DNA of 64,000 bases from Mesocentrotus franciscanus (Eukaryota > Echinodermata > Echinoidea > Camarodonta > Strongylocentrotidae): the NCBI GenBank assembly GCA_037976565.1, contig CP137673.1, forward strand, positions 8,271,202 through 8,335,201, in the 5' to 3' direction. Made by a program: the position numbers and the translations under genes. Shown here piece after piece: positions 10,906 through 23,319 of this stretch; within the stretch, counting starts at the first letter, position 1; each line of letters opens with the position of its first letter. The notes below the pieces were generated by a model. It worked only from the letters and a program-made list of their open reading frames with translations, did not search any database and was not told the DNA's origin.

Positions 10906-12500
10906 TCTATCATATATGACTGCATTGATGTTGTGTAAAGATCAGCGCTGCCCTCTACGTCCAAATACAGCACAACTGAATTTCCCTGATATTCTGGGGT
11001 TAGGGCCAGAAGTAGACCATTAGGGTTAGTCATATTAACACCCTTTCCCATAAACACACGCAATAATGCTTCTAATTGTGTGTAGATCTACAGTATAACC
11101 AATCATCACTTTTCCAAAAAAAATAATATCATTAGAGCTAAGAATAAGAAAATAGAGACATGCGAAAAGAGGCTGGGGTTAATTTTTGGCCGACTTTGGT
11201 AAAAAATGAGTAAGGGATTTTGTCCAGAAAATGGCCATATCTCAGTCAAAAATGATGGGATTTTTACTATATTTGGATATGTTGGGTTTTAGGGGATGGG
11301 CTTTCTGCCTATAATTTTTTTAATTTTTGTAGATGTACATTTCAAAATGGTTATTACAGCCCTCAAAATTATACTTATAACCCTAACCACTTAATAGACA
11401 ACTGCATCTTTTGTCCAAATTTGATTTTTACGAAGTTTTCCGGAAGGGTTAAAGGTCAGCTATACGGGGTTGAGTTACTAGCGGGTCGTATAAGAAGCTA
11501 GTAAATAAAACTTCGGTGATTAGAAGCGGGAACCATGCTAAGTAGGAAATGGACCTGCGCGTACCCTCAGCAGCTTGTTACGTCGATATCTTTGACGTGA
11601 GACAAATTTTTTTACCCTAACTGCTATTTCAGCCAAGGATCCACCGATATCTACAAAATATCTAGCCTTAAGGGCTTGGTGATAATTAGACCGAAAGCTT
11701 CAGTCTCTGATATCGACGGTTGTTCCGCTGAGATTGCATCTGGCTCCTCTGACCGCCTCTATACATAGACTGAAGTACGGCGTATGGGGTAGTGTGCGGA
11801 ACGAATGGTTCGGTTCGGCCGGACCGCGATGAATGAGTTATGCAACGAGTTTTTCACTCTTTACGTCTTCATATATCCACTTTGGCTGCAATATTACACT
11901 GAATCTAAATAGCCATAATAAATAACCCGGAAATATATACTTTGACTTACGATAGCTTGCTCATTTAGATCCTATATTAATGATTAATCCGAGAAAGTCT
12001 TGTAGTCAACAAGATTTGTTGTCAGCCATCTTGGTTTAAGTTGATGAATATTCATTTTTTCTTTTCGAACGTCCAATAGCTACGTATGAGTCAGCCCGGC
12101 TTGAGCCGGTGATGTTTGAATATTCATAAGCCCAATATCAAACACGTGCTCTGATTGGCCATTGGGCTTGTTTTGGTCGGTTGACCCGAAATATATCGGG
12201 CGGGTCATGTCATAGATTACCAGTTCGAATGCATGAACGTACCGTTTCCTTGGTTCTGAGATAAAAAATGGATAACTCATAGTCATATACGTAAGTCCGT
12301 AAATTTCGCATTTTGAAATAGGTAATAAAACTTTGAGAACTGTACATAGGAGAACAAAAATACATACTATTTTTGTATCTGATTTATAAATCAGAAAATT
12401 AGATCTAAATAAACAAAATCGTGGGAGAAAGTTTCGGGGTAAAAGTGTGTCACAATCGGCTCAATCTCTCCCCGTGATGCGAGCCGTATTGGGTACCGTC
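10906..12500. other. Non-coding region
   Basis: I see no gene. A short segment at 11669-11689 (CCTTAAGGGCTTGGTGATAA) matches the ends of the foldback element at 27253-28095 and may be an old end fragment. The rest has no clear repeat structure. Confidence 0.45.
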
Positions 12501-12504
12501 TGTG

Positions 12505-12575
12505 TATGGGGAATGTCAACAAATGTCAGTTTTATTAAAGAATGACCCATACCAGACGGTTATTTCTGTCTAGAT
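12505..12575 (+). repeat. Dispersed repeat, copy 2 (partner at 6040-6130)
   Basis: Shares the GTCAGTTTTATTAAA and CAGACGGTTATTTCTGTC landmarks with 6040-6130. No coding capacity. Confidence 0.5.
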
Positions 12576-13585
12576 GTACATGTACAGGCACACACTAAAC
12601 AAGTACAGTAGGCCTATAAAAGACTATAGCAGCGCAGCATATATCGGGGTTTCTCAACTCCGAACATGTGCTCGCTTGTTTTTCCTCACCATGCGCACCG
12701 CCGAAGGATCAGGAGGAATGACCGCGTCGGAAGCCTGGGCTGGAGGCCGAGTCGGGCCGGAGCCGGAGAGATACATATTGAGACGCTGTCCTGCACAGAG
12801 CCGATGCGAAAGCAGTGCTTTCAGAGCACGAACCATTTCAAATAACGATGTCGATGCTGTTTCACTGCCCCAAAAATCACCACTGCTGTTTCAATACATC
12901 ATTACATGGCTTGTTCATGTTACAGATTGAGTGACGTGGTCATCTAACGTTTATAACGACTCTACCTATGCCGTATACTAGTCTATAGATCTAGAGAGTC
13001 TAGAAAATAGCTCATTAACGTAACGTACGCGTGACGTGCGCATGCCATGCACCGATACCTGCACCGATACCTGCACCTGTACTGTCTGCTCTGCAAAACG
13101 TTAAAAAGCTCAGTACGTAAATTATTTCATCCAGCGCGCCCCTTTGGCGACTATGAGGCGCCGTTTGTAGACTTATTATTAACATCAATTAATTCATTAT
13201 TTACCTCACTACATTGTATACAAAATATTTTTGTATAATGCAATTAAAAGTGTAAAAGTATTTATGAATAATGATTTCATGATATCCATTATATACAAAT
13301 AGCAATTTCCACGTTTTGAAATATAATTCTTTTAAAATAAATAAATAAAGATTTGTAATGAAATTACTTTGTAGCTTTTGTTTGATGTCTGCCTGACTTG
13401 CATACTTGGCTGGCGCGGATCCAGGATTTTCATATAGGGGAGGGGATGGAAATTTGAAAATCGCGCAGACCGTTATTTCAACTCATACTGATATACCGGT
13501 ATACCTACAAGCGGCACAATTTTGGGAAGGGGGCAGGTTCACGTCCCGTCTCTTGTCCGATATCAACATTGCCCATTTTTAACAT
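12576..13585. other. Non-coding region with a repeat end
   Basis: No gene is supported. A segment near 13350-13410 (GTAATGAAATTACTTTGTAG, GATGTCTGCCTGACTTGCAT) matches 19112-19170, showing another dispersed family. CGCGGATCCAG at about 13414-13424 resembles the 5' end of the hAT-type miniature elements described below, without a matched right end. Confidence 0.4.
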
Positions 13586-13589
13586 GACA

Positions 13590-13880
13590 TTTTCATCAGG
13601 GGGGCTGAAGCGTTTTACCCAAATATCAGTTTTCTGGTTTCACAATTTGGCGAGCAAACAAAAATTTGAGCATATGTAAATTGTGAAAGTGATATATATC
13701 ACCAAAATATACGAGATAAGATTTTAGACATTTTCATCAGGGGGGCTGAAGCCTCGAATCTTGCCCGAAGACTACTGTATATACCTTTTTTTGGGTTCAC
13801 AATTTGGCGAGCGAGCGAAAATTTGAGTATATGTATATTGTGAAAGTGTTATTTATCACCAAAATATATGAGATAAGATA
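13590..13880 (+). repeat. Tandem duplication of about 140 bp
   Basis: The unit containing ACATTTTCATCAGGGGGGCT, CACAATTTGGCGAGC, AAAATTTGAGTATATGTA and CACCAAAATATACGAGATAA occurs twice in tandem (about 13582-13726 and 13727-13880), with scattered substitutions. No coding potential. Confidence 0.8.
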
Positions 13881-16384
13881 TTTAAAAAATACATATTCGG
13901 GCAGCTCGCTGCCCGAATATTTAATTTTTAAATTTTCGGGAAAAAGAGGCTGCAACCCCATCCCTTTCACTGCAGGTGTTATGAAATGAAATTTGAATCC
14001 TTGTGGAGTAAATATAGAAACAGCTCGTGCTACAACCATGATTGCAATGAAAACTTCAATTTATTTGGAATTCCAGAACAATAACTTTAAACTCCTGTGG
14101 TACTATATATGTGTTTTATGACTGTCAAAATATATTAAACACTTTCTTTATATCTGTTCATATTCATATTCATGAGTGACTTTATCACTCTCGTTCGCTT
14201 ACAAAATACCAACGTGCTCATATTAACTCAGTATTCCATATGAATACAATATAAATATAAGTTTTTTTTTTACAAACCACTATAAGAAGCAAAGCCGTCG
14301 ATTCTTGTTCATTGTTGGGGATGAATTATCTTAGTTAAGAACGCTTCATAGGACACAGCCCAGATATTATCAGAGGCTACAGCGCAAGTTCTATTCTTAC
14401 TGAGGCCCTATATTCGAATCTTATATCTTTAAAGGAAAAATAACATATGAAACAATCATGTGACAGCACACAATAATTATGTTTGTAGGAAAAGTAGGAG
14501 ACCAGCCTGTAGGTCCCGTGACCAAACTCTGGGAACAAAGGTTTGAAAGTATTTTTGTGTTCCCTGATGAACACCGAACAATTTTTACTTGGGCTGCCCA
14601 TATGAAAATGTCAGGCATTTCAGGGAGGGGTCAACAAAGGTCAAACAGGGGTCAAAATTTAAATATATTCCAATCGTGTCGATATGCATATCAAATTACT
14701 CGCCCAGTCATGACGATTAAACAAATGTATAGTTTGATATACCTCCGACCTTAAATGAGGGCGTTAGATTCAAAATCGTTGAAAGTTCAACACACTTTTG
14801 AGTGGTGGTCAAATTCACCAACATAGTTAAAGGTATTACAAAGTTTTGGTATGGGGCTATGAATTTGGTTCAAATGAATATATTGGAAGCATATGTGATT
14901 TTACAATATTCAATGATCGTTGTCGCGGTTGAAATCGAGTCTAAAGTGATGCAATTGTAAATAATAAACTCTTTATCAAAGGGTCTCAACTCCGCTTCTG
15001 CATCCCTCCAGCCATGGGGAAATTTGGGAGGGTCAAACTCAAAAGTGCACACTGCTTCCACTTTTCATGTATTAGCCTATGAAGACGACAACTTTTTAGT
15101 GCACCAGCGAAATAGGGAATTTGGCCTGCGCGCAGCGCGTAAAATATGCAAATTAATTTTTTGAATATTGATGAGCTCTTTTCCACTAGCATATTATAGC
15201 AATGGAAAAAAGACAATGCGCATGCGTTACTGTCGACAGAATCCTGGGGCCGGACCAAATATCGACCCAAACTAAAAGTGTAGTAACAAAGCCATAGTTA
15301 GGGATAGGGGTAAATAAACGTAAATGGGGCAGAAACTTCACTGTCACCAGGATTGAAAGTACATTAACAAAATTTAGTTCAGTTAGGCAAATATAATGAC
15401 CCCATTTCATCTTTTAAAATCAATGATTATCAATCAAATTGCACAGATCATTTATAGCCCACTTAATAAGTGCTATTTTCACATTTTTAGTGCCCAAATA
15501 ATTACTCATTCTCGTCTCGCCTTCAATGATCTTTGATATTGAGCCCCCTCCCCAATGAAATTTTAATTTAGCCTCGTTCTTTTCATTTTTGCATTCGTCG
15601 CCACTTATTTTGTGACATTTGCCTCCCCCCCCCACCCCCCACCCCCCGGACAGTAATATTTTCAATCCAAGACCCCTTCCAATACTGACATTTCCATAGG
15701 CCCTATTACCCTCCCCTCTCCCCACCCACCTCCACGATTACCATGCTGTCATTTTGGCACTGACTATATCATTCAACACCCCCTCCCCTCTCTATTGTAA
15801 ACCACCTTTTATACTGCATTTATACTTTAGCTTTGCCCACTCTCTTATTACATTTCAGGCTTCTCTCTCATGATTAAATCTATCTCGCTGATGCCAGATC
15901 TAAAATAGATCACAAGGTCGCACACCAATTACTCAATTCTACACAAGACTGCATCAGCCCCATCACACCTCATTCATACAGCATTATCATTAGAGATCGA
16001 GTGCCTACATCATCATAATCACCATGGCAGCATCATCACATACCTTCATACAATAAGAAAATGAAAAGAAAAGAATTAAGCAGTATTTAACTAATTTTAT
16101 TAACATTTATGAACCCAGTGATCAACATAATTTTATCTATAATGATCTTTTCAAATGCAACATAACATAACATCACATCAACAAAAGAAAGGTAACAAAT
16201 GAACGGGGGGCTGCTGTCTCTTGAATTCAAATTTTTCAGTTCAATTTTACTAGAAATTTAGAAAATTAGATATTTTAAAATAAAATCCATACGATTTATT
16301 CAATTGTCAACATGCTATATTACGATGTAAAGCACAGGTATATACTGAGTGTTATGGGTACTTTTTTTTACATGGACATTATTG
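13881..16384. other. Non-coding region
   Basis: No gene is supported across 2.5 kb. Noted within it are a family end TTAAAGGTATTACAAAGTTT at 14827-14846 (also at 50643 and, inverted, near 61026) and C-rich sequence at 15620-15660. Short open frames have no recognisable motifs. Confidence 0.45.
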
Positions 16385-16414
16385 TTGTTATTACTACTTT
16401 TACAGTACTACTTG

Positions 16415-16579
16415 CCTCCGAAAATTGAAAATTGGAAAATCGTGCCGGCCGATTTTCCGCTCAGTGGGGTAGTGAGCACAATTTTTAAAAAATTGTTTGC
16501 CTTCAAAAATTGAAGAAAAAAATGTTTTTACATGTTTTTTTCTAGGGAGGGCCGGCCCCCGGCCCCTGGATCCGCCACT
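16415..16579. mobile_element. Truncated hAT-type miniature element (right part)
   Basis: The segment ending GGCCCCTGGATCCGCCACTG matches the right end of the complete element at 52807-53160. The interior matches too (AAAATCGTGCCGG, GATTTT...GCTCAGTGGGG, GTGAGCACAATTTTT). The left end is not recognised, so this is a 5'-truncated copy. Confidence 0.65.
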
Positions 16580-16686
16580 GCGGGGAACCCACTGGAAATA
16601 AGCTCTCGAACTTTCGTGGGTTATCCTGTTCAAGCTGACTTAATTTTGATCTGTTATTCTTGTATGTTGGAAGCTTGGCGAATAAA

Positions 16687-16708
16687 AAAATCAATCAATC
16701 AATCAATG
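16687..16708 (+). repeat. Short (AATC)n tract
   Basis: AATAAAAAAATCAATCAATC-type sequence with four to five AATC units, a common tail-like tract in invertebrate non-coding elements. Confidence 0.6.
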
Positions 16709-17589
16709 TATAAATCACGACAGCGCGCGGGAGCGTGGGCGGAATGTCATATCATAGTTTTGTGTTATTGGGCGAGGGAGCGTAGCGACCACGCGAGATT
16801 TTGCAATTTTGAATGCCGAAATTATGCATTCTAGACAACCCCAAAGCCAATATGTACGTTCTTTCCGCTATATTTCTTTTTAGTCATATTTCTAAATTTC
16901 CAGGGGGCCGTGTACGTCCCCAAATCAGACCCAGAGTCACCGCCCCTGTCCATGATTACTACCAACATGAGTTCAAATACAAGCACAAGCGAGTTGGCAC
17001 GAGCTGATGCCAAATGAAGGGCAAAATAAATATTGTGAAGCGGCCCCTATACCGTTAATTTAAAATTTGACTGTTGAGTGTATACCGCCCCCCCCCCACT
17101 CCGGGGTCGAAGGGACCGCATTCGTGTTCCCAAAATTCCAGGAAAGGGTACTTTTTGCGTGACAGAGTCCAGCCCGAGAATTGTAAAAAAAGGTTGATTA
17201 TTTGACTTTTCACCTGGAGATTTCTTTTAAAACGGGGTGTTTTTTCTCTGTCTCTCTTTGGATTCCTGAGAAATAAAAAAGGGGATATAATATCTTGAAT
17301 ATCATAGATAGGGGTGGGGTACATTGAGCAGTGTAACAGATTTACGGGGGTCTCCAAGCCGCAGGAAAAGCCCGCGAAAGGGGGGTTCAGAAATGTTGGC
17401 AGTCCTGAGATAGGGGGTGCTTTCAAAGGGAGGGAACAAGCATACGCGTACCTTGAATAATACTAAGTGGGGGGTATATAGCTTCTAAAGACATCCAAAA
17501 TAATGTGCCCTTTTCAAATTTTTTACCAAAGAGTGATGACCTTTGTAGCGCAGGGGCTGTTTGAACATTTAACTTCGAATCCGCGGCTT

Positions 17590-17778
17590 GGGATTTTATG
17601 CGGCCGGCCCCCTCTATTCAATAACGTCTCACAAGCCTTCTTGAATGACCCCCTATCTCCCAATTACAATTCTGCTCCTGTTTATAGGGGCCGGGCGCGG
17701 CTTTATCATGAGTGCTTTTACATGAACCTTTTTAATAAATATATTATGCTGGATTCCGACCCAGATTGCAAAACCTAA
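17590..17778 (+). repeat. Dispersed direct repeat, copy 1
   Basis: Contains GCCGGCCCCCTCTATTCAAT, CAAGCCTTCTTGAATGACCC, GGGGCCGGGCGCGGC and GATTCCGACCCAGATTGCAA. The same series of landmarks recurs in order at 17889-18116. Non-coding. Confidence 0.7.
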
Positions 17779-17888
17779 AATGTTAGGATGATCATCCCCA
17801 ATACGCTTGCAGATCACAATCATGACTGTGCACCCCCTTCTTCTTTATTCCGTTATCCATCGATCGTTACCATCACTGCCATTTTCGT

Positions 17889-18116
17889 ATGGCCGGCCTC
17901 CTCTTCAATAACGGCTCTCAAGCCTTTTGGGAATGACCCCAACATTTCCTGATTATCATTCTGCCGCTCTTTGGAGGGGCCGGGCGCCGGGGCGCGGCCT
18001 TTTCAGAAGTGTTTTTACACTAACCTTTTCAGGCACTACAGCTTTAATAACATAAACAAGCATGCTTAGAATTCTTGAAAATAAGCTGAATTCCGACTCG
18101 GTTTTGCACAACCTAA
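17889..18116 (+). repeat. Dispersed direct repeat, copy 2
   Basis: Contains GGCCGGCCTCCTCTTCAATA, CAAGCCTTTTGGGAATGACC, GGGGCCGGGCGCC and ATTCCGACTCGGTTTTGCAC in the same order as copy 1. It has an extra stretch of about 50 bases before the last landmark. Confidence 0.7.
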
Positions 18117-18210
18117 ATAGAATACGGTCAGTCACCCCCTTTCCATGCGCGCACATTTCACACGCGCATACCCCCTACCCCCCAGTTTTTCCCTTATTTG
18201 TCGTTACTTA

Positions 18211-18592
18211 CCGTGTTTACACAGTGACTCGGCTCGGGGTTGAATCCTCAAGCAGGGTTGAACTCTATAGAGCGCGCAACTGTGATCGTGTTTACACGGA
18301 CACAAAAAAGGCGAGTACACCACCAGCGGAGCACAATGACGTAATCACAATGAGAAGGTACGCGCTAGCAAGCTGGGTTCGACACGCGGATCAAGAGATC
18401 CCGTTTACATGACATAAAATTGCCGGGTTGAACACGCCTCGCGGGTTGAAAGCTGCCATTCTGGTGGATCCAAAAAGGCGGGTTCGACACGGCTCGCGGA
18501 TCAAGAGATCCGTTTACATGACATAAAATTGCCGGGTTCAACACGCCTCGCGGCTTCAACCCTCGAGCCGAGTCACTGTGTAAACACGGTAA
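18211..18592. mobile_element. Miniature inverted-repeat element bounded by TA
   Basis: The left end CCGTGTTTACACAGTGACTC (continuing GGCTCGGGGTTGAA) is the near-exact reverse complement of the right end at about 18555-18590. Both ends are flanked by TA, consistent with a TA target duplication as in Tc1/mariner-type elements. The interior holds two tandem units of about 110 bp (CGGATCAAGAGATC, CATGACATAAAATTGCCGGG). No transposase, so it is non-autonomous. Confidence 0.75.
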
Positions 18593-18654
18593 CTGTCACT
18601 TTAATAGCGCCATTTCTTTGTCTTTCTCCCTTTCTCACCCGGCCGGCTTCTCTC

Positions 18655-18760
18655 TTTTTTTCTTTTCTCTCTCTCTCTCTCTCTCTCTCTTTTCTCTTTC
18701 TTTCTTTTCTTTTCTCTCTTCTCCTTTTTTCCTCTTCTCATTTTTTTTCTCTTCTCCTTT
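18655..18760. repeat. CT-rich microsatellite
   Basis: Runs of CT and TTTCT, immediately left of a miniature element starting at 18761. Confidence 0.8.
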
Positions 18761-19090
18761 CAGGGCGGATCTATCAAAAATCTGACCAAAATAATGACGA
18801 TGTGGAGCATCGTCCACGAGCCGTGAAGCGGCGAGCAGATTTTTGTGTTGTTTATTTGAACCCCGTAAGTGATGTTTTCCTGGCATCTAATAACACAATG
18901 GAGACCATAAAAAGCAGTGCATGATAACGTCTTTTTAAAATTAAGTAACAGTTTAAACAGTTTGACCCAATGACGATGCGGAGCATCGTCCACGAGCCGC
19001 GACTTTTTTTGTGTGGCTATTTTGAATCCCCGAATCCCCGTCATTGGGTCAAACTGGTTAAACCCCCTACCCCCGGTAGATCCGCGCCTG
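18761..19090. mobile_element. Probable hAT-type miniature element
   Basis: The left end CAGGGCGGATCTATC and the right end GGTAGATCCGCGCCTG are inverted repeats of the type CAGGGGCGGATC. The flanks share only CCTTT, so the target duplication is unclear. The interior contains two direct copies of ATGACGATG[TC]GGAGCATCG followed by TCCACGAGCCG. No coding frame. Confidence 0.55.
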
Positions 19091-19257
19091 CCTTTCCTTT
19101 TTGCAGTCAGGCAGATTGTAATGAAATGTCTTTGTAGCTTTTTATTGATGTCTGCCTGCATGACTTGCATACCTGGTTGCCTGACATAGCAACCATGCAT
19201 ACATTCAGGTGGTAGATTGCATTACCTCTTATTGTTGTGATGCAAATGTGTGGTACT

Positions 19258-20090
19258 TAAGCGCTCCCGGGGGCAGGGGCACAGTGCCCCCAACTTTTTC
19301 AAGTACCCCAAAAGTTCCCCTTTTTACATAGGAAAAGTGCCCCTTTTACTTTGACAAGTGCCCCTTCCCCTCTTCACCTATGATGAGTGTACTTTTTTTA
19401 TTTTGACACGTGCCCCTTTTCCTTCGACAAGTTCCCATTTTTCCTTTGCAATAAGTGTCCATTTTCCATTCTCATAAGTGCCCTTTTTAATCTCTAGTAA
19501 GTGCCCCTTTTCTTCACCTCTGACAATTACCCCTTTTCCTTTGTAAGAAGTGCCCCTCCCTCTTTTAATAACTACCCCTTTTTAACTCGGATAAGTATAC
19601 CTCTTCATTTCTATGAGTGCCCCTTTTCCTGATAAGTGCCCCATTAAAAAGAAAGAGCTCCTTCCCCTCCTCATAAATGCACCTTTTCATTTTTGATAAG
19701 TGTCCCGTTTATTTTCATATGTGCCTCTTTTTCTTTTTAATAAGAGCCACTTCCCCCCTTCTCATAAAAGCCCCAACTTTCACCTCCTATAAATGCCCCT
19801 ATACAAATCTGATCGGCGCCCATTTTCTTCCACAAATGCACATTTTCCTTTATTATAAGTGCCCATTTTTCATTCTCATTAGTGCCCCTTCTCATATCTG
19901 GTCAGTGCCCCTTTTCACATCTGATAATTTCCCTTTTAACAAGGATATGTGCCCCTTTTTTCTTTCTAATAAGAGACCCATCCCCTTTTCATGAATGCCC
20001 CTTTTTCCCTCTTACCAATGGCCCTATCAAAATCTGATGGGTGCCCCTTTTCCGTCGACAAATGCCCATTTCCCATTCTCATCACCGATC
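19258..20090 (-). repeat. GTGCCCCTTTT minisatellite array, copy 1
   Basis: About 30 degenerate units of 24-30 bp centred on AAGTGCCCCTTTT. The array begins GCGCTCCCGGGGGCAGGGGC followed by ACAGTGCCCCC, the same end sequence, inverted, as the array at 54121-55939. The two are therefore related elements in opposite orientation 35 kb apart. The CAGAG terminus seen in the other copy is absent here. Plus-strand frames are translated repeat. Confidence 0.8.
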
Positions 20091-20139
20091 TTTTTCATCC
20101 CTGGTTTCATTGAATAATAACTTATACTTTCAAAATTAT

Positions 20140-20358
20140 ATTAAGAATTCAAAAAACTTAACCTGAGGTTAAGTTTTTGATGATGATGCCACAACATAGT
20201 CTAAGTTTGTTGACCTGAAATGACCTTTGACCTTGGCTATGTGACCTGAAATTCTCCTCACATGATAGGGGATACTTAATAACCCTCTAGTCCAAGTTTC
20301 ATTGAATAAGAACTTATACTTTCAAAATTATATTAAAAATTCAAAAACTTAACCAAGG
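20140..20358 (+). repeat. Repeat with DR1 motif and duplicated flanks
   Basis: ATACTTTCAAAATTATATTA followed by AAACTTAACC..AGGTTAAGTTTTT occurs twice (about 20125-20180 and 20318-20370), bracketing sequence with a perfect TGACCTTTGACCT at 20221-20233. AACTTAACCTGAGGTTAAGTTT is itself a hairpin. Non-coding. Confidence 0.6.
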
Positions 20359-20364
20359 TTAAGT

Positions 20365-20650
20365 TTTTCCTAATCCCGCTCTTTCTGTTCTTCTCTCCCT
20401 TTCTCTTCATCCAACTCTTTCTCCTTTTCCTAATCCCGCTCTTTCTGTTCTTCCCTCCCTTTCTCTTCATCCAACTCTTACTCCTCTTCCTAATCCTGCT
20501 CTTTCTCTTCTTCCGACTCTTACTCTTCTTCCAACTCTTACTCCTCTTCCTAATCCCGCTCTCTTCTTCCCTCCCTTTTTCTTTTTCCATCTCTCCTTCC
20601 CTCTTTTCTTTTTTTTCCGACTCTTTCTCCCCTCTCTCAAAAGCTCAAAC
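20365..20650. repeat. CT-rich tandem array, about 60-bp unit
   Basis: The unit TCCTAATCCCGCTCTTTCTG with TTCATCCAACTCTTTCTCC repeats four to five times with decay. The minus-strand Lys/Arg-rich frame is repeat-derived. Confidence 0.75.
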
Positions 20651-20679
20651 AGATTGGTATTAATGTAAAGTAAACTTAC

Positions 20680-20814
20680 CATTTCTTAAGACTTGAAGGG
20701 CTGTAGGCTGCACCCCACAAGACTGACAGGCTGGTCTTGTGACCCTTTTCACAATTTCTCTAAAAACCCTGACCTTCCAAAACACTGATACTCTTTTTTT
20801 TAAAGCCTGTTCTT
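20680..20814 (-). CDS. Candidate internal exon with a CxxC motif, unrecognised
   Basis: On the minus strand a TTTTCAG acceptor (just above 20814) and a G|GTAAGT donor (just below 20680) bound 135 bases with one open frame. The frame reads EQALKKRVSVFWKVRVFREI and ends RPACQSCGVQPTALQVLRNG. The CQSC pair could be half of a metal site. I see no partner exons in frame nearby, so it may be a real exon with distant neighbours or a chance arrangement. No function is assigned. Confidence 0.35.
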
Positions 20815-20859
20815 CTGAAAATGTAAATGTCTGATTTGAGGATTTTAACAAGCCTTTTT

Positions 20860-23310
20860 TTTAAATACAATATACACATCATGTACCTCACCAAATAATG
20901 TAAACAAACCACACATACATATACACACAGCGAATTCTGCAATTTATAAAAAAATGTAATTTATTAAAATTGCCAACCTACAACTTGGGAGGCTTTGAAA
21001 ACAAATAATCTTTCAGTTCCAGTATTACCAAATCATTTCTTTGAAATACATTAATGTTTATATATTCACTTAAAATGTGGGACCATTACAATAAATTATG
21101 TAAGCTGAACATGATTTCTATGGGATGTACAGTAGGGCACTAAAAGTGTCCTTGAGTTGGTATTTCGAAATTCTATGTGTAAATATACTGTATAATATAT
21201 TCATTGTTAGATCATAGTAAAACACCACATAATCAGTATCATCTGTACATGTAATGAAAAGCAATTTTACACACACATAAATACATGAATACATTTTAAC
21301 AAAAAACATTTATACCACCTATAGGATTGCATCTTTTAAGACATGGAATGTGAAATAATAATGGTCATTTTTTTGTGCATGTTTGCCAAATAGAAATTGA
21401 AAAGAAGGAATAAATATAAATAACAACTACTTTGACTAAAAATGATCTTATAACTGCCTATCTAAAATGTTGGCTTTCATATTCATAACACTATATTTCA
21501 TTCCTATTATTTTTTAAAGGATTTAGGCACCGGCACTGATTTTGAAAAATTATCTGATTTAATTTTAAGTACTTTGAACTCCATGGTGACTAAACTGTCT
21601 GTAGTATAATGATTCCTTACTCAATGATTTTTTTAAAAATTGAGTTCACAAGAAAGAGCAAAATCACTGAGTTAGTCAAAACAGCTATACAATAGAAAAG
21701 AAGAAAAAAAGTTACGCAAAATTAGTAAGATCAAAACACATGTAATATCATTGTTGACAGTAAGAGAGATCTTTGATATCAGAAAAAAATGATCAAACTA
21801 CAAACAAAATGCAGGTTTCTGATATAAATTGATTACAGTCATTCCATAATATTTTGTGCTCTTCATGGACTACCCTATACATTTTTTAAGTGGAGACAAA
21901 TACATGATTCAACTGTTACTAATTTTGTATGGATCACATAGTACTTTAGTGTGTAATTACAAGCAACAGAAAAAAAATGGAAAGATCATTCTTATTTTCC
22001 TATTAAAAAAGGAGGCAACAAAATTAATTACTCATACATTAACATTTAAAGTAGAAATGTATATGATTTAAAAAGTGATATATCTTAGTAACAGAACTAC
22101 ACCTTTAAACAAATGTAACAGTTTTACAATCATAAGAATTACAGACAAAACAAATTATTAGACATTATTGACCTGAGTAATCAAATTCCAATGATGAAAC
22201 ATATTGGTCAGGAATTTAAAAGAACCCACACTAAACATACATAAGTGATTACCAAACTATTATTCAAAAAGACAACTGTAAAACAAGAAACTTATGAGCT
22301 CATTGAATCTTTGCAAATTTCACAAGTGGCTCTGACTTGCGAACATTTCATGTCACAAAATTATACAATGAAAACTGACACAACACTGAATATTTTGCAA
22401 TTCGCAAAAGCTTCTTGCTATGAAAATGTCAGACGCTTAGTTTTTGAAATAGTTTCACGGCTCTAAAGTTTTTGGTTTTAGGGTAGAAAGATTTGCATCA
22501 ATCGCACAACAAAGATATCTCACATCCTTTCTATACATATCACACCAGTGCACATACACATACACACACACACACACTCACTCATCCACAAAAAAAACAT
22601 CCCCCACACACGTTCACACCCTCCAGAAACATCCTACCCACAAAATGTGATACTCCCCCTATAGGCAATTATGACATATTTCCTATGGGGTTCATTAAAA
22701 CATGTCTAAAATGGACAAGCAAATTTTATCTTTAAAAAAAAAGACGTCATCAACTGGTCAACCGTGACCTGTCTATGACAGACATGAATACGACATGATT
22801 TGTATGTCATATGTTAACAATTTTTTTTACCGGAGTATGTTTTGGTCGACTATATCATGCCAGTATTTTTACGTCAGCATTTTACCATTTTGCCTAATGT
22901 TATGAAGACTAGAATATGATGTAGTATTAGTAGTAATCATGTTACTTGCATGACAATTTTACAACCAGTTATAATGCCTATTATATAATGTATGTTTTAC
23001 CTATAAAAAGTGTTGAAGACCAGTAGAGACCAATATAAACCAGTAGGATCTAATTTTAATGGTTTGAACAGGGGTGTAAAAATACTAAGTCAAACCAGTA
23101 CAAAACTTTACAATCCACTATAGTCTAGCGGTTTGAAGACCAGTAACTAAAAAACTAACAACTATTCTTGAAGGTACCTTGCAAGCAATTGACTAGAAAA
23201 CACTTGTTGACAATATGGTAGAGTCAGCAGAGCTCAAGTAGTCGTGCATTGGATACCAGGGGAATCTCGCAAGGAGATACTTTGAAAGTTGATTTTCCGT
23301 ACTATAAGCT
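20860..23310. other. AT-rich non-coding region
   Basis: There is no clear gene across 2.4 kb. It includes a (CA)n tract (about 22550-22582). A plus-strand frame at 22245-22466 contains LTCEHFMSQNYTM and TTLNILQFAKASCYENVRRL, faintly like the helical BACK region that follows BTB domains. It lacks splice support and is too short to call. Confidence 0.4.
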
Positions 23311-23319
23311 AACTGTTTC

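Noticed and set aside
12080..12286. Minus-strand 68-codon frame
   Set aside because: No motif, no splice signals, and it overlaps palindrome-like repeat sequence (GCCCGGCTTGAGCCGG).
22245..22466. BTB/BACK (Kelch-like) gene fragment
   Set aside because: The resemblance is faint, the frame is short, and there are no splice sites or neighbouring domains.
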